Assembly (NCBI GenBank): GCA_009760855.2
Contig: WPIO01000387.1
Coordinates: forward strand, 1-61,719
Length of the DNA: 61,719 bases
From: Cristatella mucedo
Taxonomy: Eukaryota > Bryozoa > Phylactolaemata > Cristatellidae
Direction: 5' to 3'
Shown here: positions 1 to 10,904 of the stretch, piece by piece
Layout: each line of letters opens with the position of its first letter
How positions within the stretch are numbered: position 1 is the first letter of the stretch
Made by a program: the position numbers and the translations under genes
Notes under the pieces: model-generated
Database searches by the model: none
What the model saw: only the letters and a program-made list of their open reading frames with translations
What the model was told of the DNA's origin: nothing

Positions 1-635
1 GGCGCGCAAAAAAGTCTGATGATCGCCTCCTTTCAAAAAGTTATTTAAAAAATAAAATTAGAAAATAGATTTTATTTAGGTAATTGTTTAGTTGTGAGGA
101 TTTTATTGGAAATTACATATTTTTTTAATGTGTTCTTCTTCTGGCTTGCTGTTGCGGCTGCCTCGCAGTAAAATTTGACACCCTAATATCAAATGTGCCA
201 GGTTCTGGAACGCCAAAAAAGGTCGTGCTCCTCGGAAGCCACTTTCTTTTGTTTTTGGTTTTACGGAGCCGGCCGGCGGCGACGTAGAGCTTTGCCATTT
301 CTGCGTCCGAAGGGGGAAGCTAGGGACCCGGATAAACTTGCTCGGGCGCCAAAGGGACTTTCAGTTCGGGCGTTGGATGGTTTCAACTTGGGAACCTGGG
401 GACCGGGCGGGACCCTGGCTGTAGTTTTCGGATGATCTCACGTGCTGGTGTAATATGATTCAAATTGCGCAAATGTTTTTGTGGCTTTTCTAAGCACAAC
501 ACAGGCATCTCCTTAACCCCTGATTATTTGATTCTCTTGCAGTGAGCTCTAAAGAGAATAGATAAAGATTTGTTTTCTCTGTGAGGCGCGAAATACGAAC
601 GACTAATGGTTATTATAGCCAGGGCACCCAAACCC
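1..635. other. Left flank, nothing recognised
   Basis: The first 180 bases are AT-rich. Bases 190-440 are GC-richer and hold an 80-codon open frame with no recognisable domain. I see no splice pattern or repeat match here. Confidence 0.5.
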
Positions 636-639
636 ACCA

Positions 640-658
640 CCCACCCCCCCCCCCCAAC

Positions 659-697
<39 letters not shown>

Positions 698-882
698 GCA
701 CGCACACACACAAACACACACACACACACCCACACACACACACACTCACACACTCACACACTCACTCACTCACACACTCACACACTCACACCACACCACA
801 CCCCAACTCACACTCACACTCACCACACACAAACACACACACTCACACGCGCATACGCGCACACACACACACACACAACACA
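640..882. repeat. (CA)n microsatellite with CACT and CACG variants
   Basis: A short poly-C run is followed by about 220 bases of CA dinucleotides, interrupted by CACT-, CGCA- and CCAC-type variants. The long His/Thr-type open frames on + and Cys/Val frames on - are products of the repeat, not genes. Confidence 0.95.
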
Positions 883-1040
883 ATGTATATATATAGATAT
901 ATATATATGCACGTATGTATACAGTATAAATATGTTATAGAGGAACATAAATGTATGCATACGAATACGTACGTTTGCATCGATATATATTGATAGGAAA
1001 AAGTATACACGCATAATGCAGCTATACACGTATTACTGCA
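883..1040. repeat. TA-rich low-complexity tract
   Basis: TATA/GTAT/ACGT-rich sequence follows the CA microsatellite directly and probably belongs to the same unstable tract. It ends sharply where GC-rich element sequence begins near 1045. Confidence 0.7.
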
Positions 1041-1044
1041 TATA

Positions 1045-1745
1045 TAGGTCGAGCTTTGGCGGGCCCAGCCGCGCAGCCGTTGTCGGGCCGAGGACAGGAT
1101 TTCCGGCCCACAGCCATTTCGAGAGATCCTCGGGTCATGGCTTGTGTTAGGGGCCTGACGGTCCGTCCGCCGAGCGCGCCTGGACGTGCTGCAAGTGGCT
1201 GCCACTAGGAGTCGGTCATAGCAGCGGGACGGTTACCAGCTGCCTCATATGCTGCACGGAGGCAGAGACCGTCGGCCACTCGCTTAGCCACTGCCGACTG
1301 ATGCTGCAAGCGATTACGGCCCGCCACAACCTGGTTCTGGTCCGACTAATCGGGGATCTTCCGGGCCACGGTACGCTCCTGCCTCTTGACATGTCATGCC
1401 TTCCCGCTCACCGGGTGCCCGGTTCTCAAGCCGGACCTGGTCATCGACAACGGCACCGAGGCGGTCATCGTCAATGTGACGGGTGCCGTTTGACAGCAGC
1501 GAGTATATCTTGGTAGTGGCGGCACTGGAAAAAGTTGAAAGTACAGGGTCATAGCCCGGTCTCTCCCAATCGCTGGCTAAACCGGACGGCAGGGGCGCGG
1601 CCCTTCGTGGTCGGCGGCCCTCTGCAGCAGCTGGTGGCCCGATAATGAAAGCCTGCCTCGCCGACCTCGGCATTTCGCGAAAGGAACGGGTGGCATTTCG
1701 GCGGCTATGCGTCTCTGACACCATAAGGCAGGGCAGAGGTCCACC
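1045..1745 (+). mobile_element. R2/NeSL-like non-LTR retrotransposon, broken C-terminal end
   Basis: This GC-rich block encodes the hallmark C-terminus of the site-specific, restriction-like-endonuclease class of non-LTR elements, broken by frameshifts. In one frame a CCHC knuckle (Cys codons at 1241 and 1250, then His and Cys) is followed at about 1310 by an ARHNLV block. One frame later, at 1431, comes a PDLVIDNG...VIVNVT block. In the third frame, from 1486, comes PFDSSEYILVVAALEKVE. This order (knuckle, RHN, PD, V-T/PF...K) is the known order in R2/NeSL-type proteins, where it contributes to target-DNA cleavage. At least two frameshifts make the copy dead. The TA tract after 1745 may be its tail or an adjacent microsatellite. 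Assignment to R2 rather than NeSL or another related clade is not possible from this fragment. Confidence 0.7.
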
Positions 1746-1861
1746 GGTTGGTGTACATATAACTTTCTGTAAAGCAGTTATAATATATATTCATATATAA
1801 TATATATAATATAGTATATATATATATATATATATATAGAGGATATATATATATATATATA
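1746..1861. repeat. (TA)n microsatellite
   Basis: From about 1780 to 1861 the sequence is nearly pure TA, broken once by GAGG. It is self-complementary and could extrude a hairpin. Confidence 0.85.
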
Positions 1862-2477
1862 CAGTAAACATGTGTACAGCTGCATATGCTTTAGATATGC
1901 GTGTATGTCTGTGTGCACGCGCCCAAGCGCATAAAATGCTCCCTAGTATAATTATGCGTGTATTGGGAGTGTCGCACGCAAAGAGTAAGCGACTNGGAAC
2001 ATGACTTGACGATGTTTGCTTGAATGAAGTGTGGCTAAAGTTTACCTCCACCTGCGACGCCCAGCAGCTAAATACGCACAGCTTATGCGCGGCAGAGGTC
2101 TGCACATAGTCTGGCGGCAGTGTCAAGGCTGGGAAGGCACGACGCCATATTCCGGGGCGATCAGACTGCTCTCTTGCGCGGTCGCCGGGTCGCAGCTTGC
2201 GAAGCTCCAGAGCTGCATTTGGCTACTTCGCTGCTGCAAAATTCAAAATGAAGAACTTGACCAGATGATCACATCCATCAGCTTCATATTCAAGTCTCCT
2301 TTCTTACCGTTTACCCAAAATGCGAAAACTTCCAGTCTTGTTTGATAAAAAATACCTCAGCCGCGCCGTACCGTGCATTCATCACATCCCCTTCTAGATT
2401 TTTGCAACTCGCTACTCTCAGGTGTTGCTTCCGGTGCAATAGGACGTTTTATGGTTGGTGCACAAGCCTACAGCAGT
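1862..2477. other. Unannotated, nothing recognised
   Basis: Mixed-composition sequence with one ambiguous base near 1995. A 104-codon + frame (2031-2345) has no recognisable motif and is not supported as a gene. Confidence 0.5.
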
Positions 2478-2622
2478 GATTTGTGAGGCGGTTGCTCTTC
2501 ACGACCGCGGGGACCGATGTCGTGGTTTCGAATCCTTCGCTGAGGGCGATCTTTTTATGGCCGCTGCAAGCGGTGGTGATAGCCTTTGAGGCTTTTCTGG
2601 CTGTTAAATCAGCTAGTGAACG
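2478..2622 (+). mobile_element. SINE-B copy (tRNA-derived), 5'-truncated and diverged
   Basis: It matches the copies at 45.4, 52.7 and 55.6 kb. It has GGCGGTTGCT after the A-box region, a B-box-like GGTTTCGAATCC near 2523, the central hairpin around GCAAGCGGTGGTGATAGCC, and the end block GGCTGTTAAATCAGCTAG. The first ~30 bases of the family are missing or diverged. Confidence 0.75.
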
Positions 2623-2724
2623 TCGAAGACTTTATTTTGCACGGCTTTTCATCGACTTGCACGGGCTCAGTATTAAGAAGCCTATCGAATATTTACGGAA
2701 CTCTCGCTTCTAGGTCCTACGTAT

Positions 2725-2940
2725 TCTCGGTCCAGCTCAACTCGCGGAAATCCTTCGGGTTCGAATACTCGCCAGTCGCTCTTCCGACTCAAATCGCTTA
2801 GATATGTCTCTAACCAAATTAAAATCCTTTGGAGACCGTGAATTCAGTTCGTAAGCACCAAAAGCCTGAAACTCACTACCGAATAATGCATAAAGGTTAC
2901 TAAAAATTCACTTTTCTCTCGCAGTATTGTCTACATCCGC
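2725..2940 (+). mobile_element. L2-type LINE fragment, end of ORF2
   Basis: A short sense remnant encodes the block equivalent to LKSFGDRAF...PKAWNSLPN found in the better L2-A copy at 24.3-25.4 kb. Here it carries in-frame stops. It ends before the family's 3' UTR and hairpin. Confidence 0.65.
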
Positions 2941-4065
2941 GCGAGTTTTTCTTTGCATGCTTATATCTGCAATCGTCGTCGAGATTATCAGTTTAATTTG
3001 AAGTGCTTATTTTATAACATTTTACCGTGGTGGGAAGCTATCTAGTTCTCATAGGATTTATAGCGTATGTTTCATTGTTATGATTGTTGTTGTGGTTTTA
3101 TTTGTCACATTATATGTAAAGTTGCTCACTCATCCCCTGATTGAGCGGCGTCTTGTTTGGAAGTACTTACCTTTAATTTTGTGGAAACTTGGCGAGCTAA
3201 GGCTTATTCACACACGCTGTGAATAATTTTCTTTTGACAATTACTCGGCATCAGCCTTCTTTGCCAACTAATTGCTGTCGTTTGACTGTTATAATTTAAT
3301 TTATATGCTTAAAAAATTGATTTCACGATTGCTACCTAAAATTGCGATAAAATCTGGACGTGACGCCATAATACTCTTTTGAAAAACATAAATTGGTTAA
3401 AGGATTTCATTGTTTACATTTCTTCCATGGATTTATAAGATTATTTTATTTCTACACAAGTAAGGCTGATAACATAAATAATAATGCTTGAGCTTTAGCA
3501 TGGTTTTTTTCCGATCAAAATAATGTTTTAGTGTATCAAATTATCGATTTTTTCATCTCAATAAGATCACTCGGCACTTTGTCTTGTGATTTATATCATG
3601 AGCTTTGTATAAAAACTCGAATCAAAGTATATTCACGACGAGTAGGATGAATTGTGTAACGGTACAAAAGTTGCCACAACCATGAGAGGCGTTAGTGTAA
3701 GTAGTGTAAGATACAAAGTGATATAACAAATACATCGTGTGACTGACTCTGGCATATTGGGTACACTTCAGCTGGGCTAACGCTTGCAGAGATCTCAGTA
3801 TAGTTAACTTTTTTCCTGAAGAGGAGTTGGGTTTATTAATTCACGTCTTGGGCTCTAAAAGTTCCTCGACGAAATATTTCTTTGTGTGGGAGTATTTATT
3901 TTTCGTGACGCTTACTTGATTAAGCTAGTACAGTAACACAATGTTTATTGGTAGTGGGCGCAATATTGCTAATACATCGCAAGTATATCTATTATTTCGA
4001 AAGACTTGGGTTTTATAAGACAGATAGCAATATATTTGAAATTTACTCAATTCCAATAAGAAAAC
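2941..4065. other. AT-rich stretch, nothing recognised
   Basis: About 1.1 kb of AT-rich sequence without a repeat match, convincing open frame or splice pattern that I can see. Confidence 0.5.
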
Positions 4066-4190
4066 TGAGAGGCGTGATCAAATGGTTAGTGGTAGCATGC
4101 TCAACGTTAGCAAGCATCACATGGTTAGAGGTGACATGCACATGATCAACATGCAAACATGGTTAGTGGCCCAGCTCTATGCTTTGGGAG
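4066..4190 (-). mobile_element. L2-A fragment, part of 3' UTR
   Basis: Antisense remnant of the L2-A 3' UTR. It repeats the unit ATGGTTAG(A/G)GGTGACATGCAC and the 'CATGCAAACATGGTTAGTGGC' arrangement seen in the copies at 14.4, 41.9, 46.2 and 48.7 kb. Both ends are missing. Confidence 0.65.
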
Positions 4191-4310
4191 CATAGGAACT
4201 GTTCGTTAAAATCTAGTCAGAAAGCAATCAATACATTTACAAAAATTCAGATAAATTATTACTAAAGTTATACAATTGACCATAACAATGCTTCAAGTAC
4301 TTTTTCAACG

Positions 4311-4823
4311 TTAGCAATTGTTCACTGAATAATACTCACAAAGCAACCCCAAATTTAGCCTCCCGCACATTTTCTCGCAAAAATGCCGTTGGAAGTGGCG
4401 TTCAAAAAAAATACTGTGAAAGCGTTGACCTTGCTCTCCTGTGCAAGCCTTCAGCGTTCTTGAATTTATCGGAATTAGCTTCAAGGAAAGAATATGGACT
4501 TCAAAGCACAGCCTGTAGTCCATCGTGCAGCGGTTCTACAGCATCGTATCAATTATGTTCCACCGAGCTTGCTGCCTCGTGATTGCAAGGGAAGCCCCGA
4601 AACGTTGCGACGAAGCTTCGCGAGCAGCTTTCTCCCTAATACCGAGCTGCTTGGCAATTCGCTGCACTAAGAGATCTTTCGTGTCATTAGACCCGCAGCA
4701 AAACTGGCTGCAACTGTTGCTTCGGACAGCTTCGGAAAAAAGTTTCAACGGTATTTGAAGGCTGCCGACTCTAGGATCTAGAGATGTGACGTAATGCTTC
4801 ACATGGCCCGATTTTATATTCAA
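4311..4823 (-). pseudogene. Degenerate invertebrate repeat-protein fragment (EQGxRFH type)
   Basis: Two minus-strand open frames lie end to end (4536-4823 and 4311-4523), separated by a stop. The downstream one reads CFEVHILSLKL, then a few residues later GEQGQRFH. From memory this resembles a repetitive, uncharacterised protein of invertebrate genomes whose conserved core is 'IHFLHSHLDFFP...DEQGERFHQDI'. The upstream frame has a possible SAP-like stretch (GSNDTKDLLVQRIAKQLGI) but nothing diagnostic. It could be a decayed mobile-element ORF or an exon relic. The assignment is tentative. Confidence 0.3.
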
Positions 4824-5277
4824 CAGCGGGCAGCGTTCGCAACTTTCGGGGGTCCACTGGCGGCTTCCGCTTTACATTGTTTTTGCTACGCACAAAGTCC
4901 GCTCTGGCCAGTCCTTCCTGTGGCGGCGTTAATAGCAGTCCACGGTGTACCAAAATAAAGATAGCAGGAAACTTGGGAGACTCGCAAAGAATGCAACCGC
5001 CACTTTGAAGTCACCGATGACCTCCCAACTGAACCCAACGTGCCTCTAGGAGGCTACCAAGGTCTTGACACCGTTGTAATATTCCTTGAGTTGCTATGAG
5101 TGAGTCAGAGAAGGAGATGGTTACTAGCTGCTGCTATGGAGGAGCACGTCTCTGAGGCTCCTAGATTAGCTGCCAATAAATAGGTGTCAACTAATCTAGA
5201 TACCGGCAACTGTTATTGTCTCAAAATTTCCTCAGTTTCACTTCTGAAATTATTCTCATTTGGACCTACAGCATCTT
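4824..5277. other. Unannotated, nothing recognised
   Basis: No repeat match or coding signal seen. A 60-codon minus frame (4771-4953) overlaps the preceding pseudogene in another frame and is unsupported. Confidence 0.4.
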
Positions 5278-5412
5278 TCCGAGCTAGTTTGGTCCAGTGG
5301 TTAAGGTGCTCGCACCCCAACCAAGGTCTGGCTGAGGTCGTGGGCTTGAGCCCCGAGGCATATGTGAAGCGCCTGAATGGAGATTAAGTTCTCTTGGGGT
5401 GATATATAAATG

Positions 5413-5474
<62 letters not shown>
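5278..5474 (+). mobile_element. SINE-A copy with (AT)n tail
   Basis: A tRNA-derived head starts at GAGCTAGTTTGGTCCAGTGG (A-box-like, 5290-5300), with a B-box-like GGCTTGAGCCCC near 5343. The wide A-B spacing (about 42 bases) suits a class II tRNA (Leu/Ser type) ancestor. The body from about 5355 to 5405 closely follows the 3' end of the L2-A LINE, including GAGATTAAGTTCTCT. It ends in about 75 bases of AT repeat. This is the best-preserved copy of this SINE here. Confidence 0.8.
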
Positions 5475-5476
<2 letters not shown>

Positions 5477-5982
5477 TCATTCTACGACTCGCCAATATTC
5501 TCTGAAATCGGCTGTTCTCTCATTGAATGAGTGGCTACGGAGAGCTCAAGGTAGTGCCGCACTCGGGAAATAGATACAGAAAGGTTCGAATGTCCGATGG
5601 CGGCTGCGTATTTGCCAATCCGGTGCAAGGGGAAGGGTCCACTATGCACAAGCAGCAGCTGCTTGAGTGGTCAGTGGGCTCGTCAAAGTCACTAGATGGC
5701 AAACTCAACGGCTATATTTTTGTAACAAACTAAATAGCTACTTTTTCCTTCTGTAGAAAAAAATAAAAAAACAATTTAATTCAGTAAATATTAATACATA
5801 AAATTATTTCACTTACCATTGATTTATTTCGATCTTTTTACTGATATAGCATCAAGATAGGCTTGAAATTCTTAATATACAAGCATACATATTCCGAATT
5901 ATCTCCGTGAGCTTTCTTGCAGTTTTCGCAATTAAAATAGGGACGGCATTTGACCTGATCGTTGACAAGCATATAACAAACT
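5475..5982. other. Unannotated, nothing recognised
   Basis: A 68-codon + frame (5527-5733) has no recognisable domain. The rest is AT-rich. Confidence 0.4.
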
Positions 5983-6197
5983 GTGCTTATGCGTGCTGAC
6001 ACTGTGCATGCTGCCACTAACCACATTTGCATGCTGACCCTGTGCATGTCACCCCTAACCATGTTATTCATGTTGTTTATCAAGCATGATATTACTCACC
6101 ATTCAATTGCATTTCCCTTTGCAGCAAATGTAAAACGCCTAGAAAAAGATTGAGTTCTCTGAGGGCGCTTTATCAAGTGCATTATTATTATTATTAT
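5983..6197 (+). mobile_element. L2-A LINE, 3' UTR and tail
   Basis: Sense copy limited to the 3' UTR. It has the GTGCTTATGCGTGCTGACAC start, the ATGCTGACCCTGTGCATGTC block, the terminal hairpin (arms AAACGCC and GGGCGCTTT, with GAGATTGAGTTCTCT-like core) and an ATT-repeat tail ending near 6197. It is severely 5'-truncated, as is usual for target-primed reverse transcription. Confidence 0.85.
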
Positions 6198-9100
6198 AAA
6201 CTATGGCAGTGAAATATTCTTGTCCTCCTCAAAAATTTTAATTGACGCTCCCATGGAGTCTTTTTCACTTTTGTGCCCATAAATTGGCATTCGATGTAAA
6301 ATACGTCTGCTGGATACGTTCAGCCTCTTGAAACTATCTCAGGAAAATAAAGATATGTATTCACTTAGACAGCTCGAGCTTAACTGAACTTGTGGGCTTA
6401 AGGCTTCCGTATTTATAACACTCCTTATATTACCGGGAAGTATCAACATGGAAGCTATTAATAATTACGATGCATTGGTATGTATAAAAACTTATCAATA
6501 GGGCCTCAATGAATTCAGCCAGCGATCAACAATAAAGGTAAACACGTCAAATACTATTTTTTTGTTTTCCACGATAGTTGGATTTGAGTTTGATGGCAGC
6601 ATGGACTATCAGTGTGTTCTGTATAAAAAATGAATTTTTTAACACCAGCCCTTTGAAAATTTTCAACTGTAACATTCAGAAAAAGATAATGTCAAACCCA
6701 CCAGTGCCCTGCTCACAAAAGCAACTATTTTTGTGGGTAATAACGGCCATTTTCTATTATTACAGGGTCTTAGTATCTTGGAAATAACATTTGCGGTCTA
6801 AGAACAGAGATAAGATACAATTCTGTGATACCTGCTAGCAAACAAGCACCTCCAGCTGCAAAAACCTAGAACTACGGGCGCCGCCTGAAAGTTTGGAGAG
6901 TGAATGTCCTCGAAAAATGAGCTATTATTATAGGAATTTCTCCCACGACCCCAGCTAGGATCAGAGTCTATGTCTTAGAGTATGTCCGGAATGTTCGAGG
7001 GCAGCTGGGATCTGCGAACGCTTAATCCGGCGTTGAGAAGCCCCAAGGCGAATCGACTTATCTGCTTCAGGCTACTGGGAGCAATTGAAGTACCGAATGC
7101 AGTCTGTACGGGTGGCCAGGTAGACCCCGGCTCGAGCCAGTCGAGCGCTGCTGCTTTTACCATCTGCCGCGGGCGTATTATTTGGGTCACGGTCAAGGCT
7201 GCCAATGGCGTGTATAGATATCCTTAGAGGAGGAAAAGAAGAGACCTACACTTAATTTAGTGCAGCGGTCAAATACGCCGCGTCCAGGATAAGACATCGG
7301 AATTTTTTCAAATGATCTATATTTATAAGAGAAAAGTGTAATGGCATAATTAGCAATTATTTGAAGAAAAATTTCAATATAGCCATGCAAGTTTTTGCTC
7401 AGCGGATACATACGCTCTCTAGTCGCAGATCGAAGCAGGCGCACTGGTTTGACTTAGCGCCAATTTTTGCCATCGTTTCTTACACGTGCATTCACTCGGG
7501 AAATCAGAACTCACCTCAAGCACGTAAGTATCAATTTAAAGACGAAGCTTTTTATTTACAGCCCTGTATTGAATGCCAGAGCAGTTACGATAGCTTTCCC
7601 GCCAGGGACGCTCCTTTTCGGCTTTTATCACACAGCCGACGGTTTTTGGTCGTTCGGTATATTTTGAACTTGCAGCTGCAACGGAATATGGTATTTTTAT
7701 GCTTTTGAATATTGTCCGCCAACTCCGAGGGTACTTATTATCAGGTGTGCTGTCACAGGCTGATGTTTTTGCGAGAAGCTTTGTGGTCGCTTGTAGGATA
7801 TCGCTGTTATATAATTGTCGGTCGATAGGAGATAAGTAAGTTAGCAAATGAAGTGGATGCTGCACCGACTAATCTACCCGGCGGTGGGTATGAAGAGTTA
7901 GATTAGCCTAAGCATATTTTCGACATATTCTTCAGCTGTTTTATCTGCCCAATTATGCCCAGTAATGGACATCCCTTGGACATCGAATAGACTGCTAATT
8001 ATAGCGCTGCTCTCTGTATCGATATTGAACGGGTTTCCGTGTATTGCCACCTACGCCTTTCACTTTGACATTATATTCATTCAATACCTGGTTGAGTCGG
8101 GTAGATTAAATTCATGAACAGTTGCGTTCTGCTTGAACAATCTAACGGAAAAATATTCGCTAATCAGGCACTCTACAAAAATGGGTGAGTTGTTGTGACT
8201 TTCACTTCTGGTTTTAGCTGACACAGGTTGAGTACTTCGGGAGTCTCAGCGTCATTTACTTTTACGTCACAACNTTTTTATAGAACGATAATAAATTTCT
8301 TAAGTTGATGCGCAGTGACTTGACAGATCTGAAAGTATGAAAAAAGGGTCCAGCAGTGTGACCGCTATCCTTTTCATTTGGCACCTTCCTCTTGCGTCTC
8401 GCTCAGACCTTTTTTGTTTATGGTTTTAATTTTACGCCCGTAGACCACATAAGACAAAAATCCAATGAAATGCCAACCAATGCTGTTTTTAGCATGCCAT
8501 TATAACAGGGTAGCATCTGGGTGCCTGAGTAGTCTGGAGGAGTCTCCACTTTGGGCCACGCGTGAATTAGCAAGAGTATAGTTGCACGTCGAAGCTCTAC
8601 GACAGCGCTCATCATATAACAGTTTTCTAATGTAAATACGGAACTCGCATTTCTCAAAGGCAGGGCATTTTATTATACGCCTATTAGCAGTTTGCGGGAC
8701 AACCAAACGTAATGAGCTAACAAGCGTTCTGGGCACTTGTGAACTGTGATGAAAACAGGCTATAAACTTAAAATGTTGAAATCACTCGCTTCTGAAGCTC
8801 CGATCACTTCACCCGATCAGCTCAAGAGCTGAGACTGGAAAAGATCGCGGTTCGACGAATTTCCGTTCAAGAGAGATGCTCTTCTTGCGTTGGAAAAGCA
8901 GAGGACAAATTTCGCCGATAATGCTCGACGTGACTCATATGTGAATGACGTGTCACGCTTAGTAACTAGTACAAGCAGAGCAGGCGATGCTTTAGCGAGG
9001 GAATGGTCAGATCAGATGATTGGCGCTGGTCCTTTCCAATGCCGAGTCTCGTCGATCTGCTACGACGACTCTTTGCTTCACTTAGTGCAAGGCGTTACGT

Positions 9101-10150
9101 CCTCCGGCCAACTAATCCCTCCGTGTTAGCGGACTCTGCTTAGGCCTCTGCCGATCACTCGCCGACGCCCACGTGGGGCATTTCCGTGTCTGATGTCCAG
9201 GTTTCTAAAGACGCCCGGTAGTTTTTGAACCATACTAAATCGCTTTTGTGGCACGCCGTCCCCTGCCACCGAGATCAGAAGTAGTTGCCCGGCGAAAGCT
9301 GACGGTATTCGAAGAAGCAGGTCGAGCAGAGGAGTTCCGACTCGTCAACACATGAGCCCGTTCGCCGGCACTGGTAGCCTCTAGTAATTTCGGCGTCACG
9401 AGGTAATGTATCGAAAGCATTCATCGACTGTCATCTGCGAAGGCTCATTGGAGGAAGCGTAAGACCAGTCTAACAGCTATTGGTGAGCCCGATGCCACCC
9501 TTCAGCTGGTAGACGGCATGCATCCTCGAGGCTGGCTCATCTAGCTTCGCTCTAGCCACCTTTACACTCGTACTCCTAGAGCGCTAATGCAAAACAGATA
9601 GTCATCTGACGAGCACATTGCCACCAATTTCAAGTCGGCCAACTTTCAGCTTAGTAATGATGCCAAATCAAGCCTGCAACGACAAATCAAGCCTGCGAAG
9701 ACAAGAGTAAAACAGCGGAAGTAGGTCAAGCGCTTGCAGCAGAGCACTTCTAGATCACTGCAATTTCCTTCATTCAGGACTGTCGGCATGTGCCCTTTAT
9801 TATCTGCAGAGTGTGAGAATAATAGTGAGAATGAGCATTTAGCCTAGCGCCCTAAGAAAACTTGTTCTCTATTCAAGCCCTGGGCAACTTGCTGCGAGAG
9901 AAAGGATAATCACTAGCTAATGACAAGTAAGTTATCCTTCTTGAGCGAGTATGTGTTACGTTACTGTGTCTCCGGCTGCAGCAGCGTTGGTGGAGTCTCA
10001 CGGAGACAGAAGGCACTAAGGCACGAGCGGGCGAAAGTGAGCGCTGAACGAGACTCAATTTTTAATCCCCCAGTGGGTACATATATGAGCTAGGGGCTGA
10101 CTCACCACAGATAAGGGAGTGCATCCGTGGTGAGCCACCATGATGGGCCA
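6198..10150. other. Gene-poor stretch, nothing recognised
   Basis: About 4 kb without an assignable gene or element apart from a small tandem duplication at 9665. Bases 6970-7230 and 8820-9550 are GC-richer and open on both strands for 60-80 codons, which suggests decayed mobile-element sequence, but no domain is recognisable. One ambiguous base lies near 8273. Confidence 0.4.
9665..9702. repeat. 19-bp tandem duplication
   Basis: Two adjacent 19-base units (AAATCAAGCCTGC followed by RAMGAC) differ at two positions. A small local duplication with no sign of function. Confidence 0.75.
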
Positions 10151-10156
10151 CATGCC

Positions 10157-10240
10157 CACATCAGAGGCTGCACCGAGCCAACCGCCCAAACACCCACCCA
10201 CATCAAAGGCCGCACCGAGCCAACGGTCCAACCACCCACC
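10157..10240. repeat. 42-bp tandem duplication
   Basis: Two adjacent units begin CACATCARAGGC and continue GCACCGAGCCAAC, with period 42 and a handful of differences. In the minus frame at 10055-10306 they make a repeated Gly/Trp/Leu-rich peptide, which is most simply explained by the duplication itself. Confidence 0.75.
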
Positions 10241-10479
10241 GAGAGCGGGGCACACACCAGTGGCCGAGAAGCAACAGGCTAACACAACATATGCAAACGT
10301 ATCCAAGTAGCATGCTTAGACTAGCATGCAAATCGCATGGGAAGATTCGCACAGCCTCTAGTTAATAGATCCCCGTTTGTAACAAAGCACTGCATCGTGC
10401 ACATATAAGCTAATGACGTACGAAAAAACAAGCCTCTTGAGGATGTTATAAAAAGCATGTCACTCTTGTCATTAGTCAC

Positions 10480-10765
10480 AACGTGAACAGTTAGGCGACA
10501 CACACCCACGAAAAAGGACAATTCACTCGACAGAGCGAAGGCTGTGTATAACAGGTAAGTTTTTAGCTTCATTTTGAAAAAGTAATTGTAGGAATGGTCT
10601 CCAAGGAATTTCATGTAGTTAGGGACCCGATTTGGGAGTTGTTGACATGAATCTACAGAGCAGTTGGTGTGACGAGAAGTTCGTTTGGAAGGCGACTCAT
10701 AAATTCCGCACAGAAACCTGCAGAAGATATGGTGGCCGAGCAGATTTGGAGATGTAAGATTTCCC
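10480..10765 (-). mobile_element. Old L2-type LINE fragment
   Basis: The antisense sequence follows L2-A order: AAAGGACAATTCAC, then AGGTAAGTTTTTAGCTTCATTTTGAA, then GGTCTCCAAGGAATTTCATG. The identity is much lower than for the younger copies. The 152-codon minus frame at 10321-10779 overlaps it but does not match the LINE reading frame. Confidence 0.5.
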
Positions 10766-10904
10766 GTTTCTGAGTACAATTAGGTTTCGTATAAGTAATA
10801 ATTAGGTTTTGTGGCAATGCAATTTCACAAAATATTCTGCCATCCACCAATGAGGTTTTCAGCAATACCTGGCGATTAGGAGCAGAGAAAGTTTAAGATG
10901 TCGG

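Noticed and set aside
524-1029. Long His/Thr and Cys/Val open frames on both strands
   Set aside because: They are translations of the CA/GT microsatellite and adjacent TA-rich sequence. No gene is supported.
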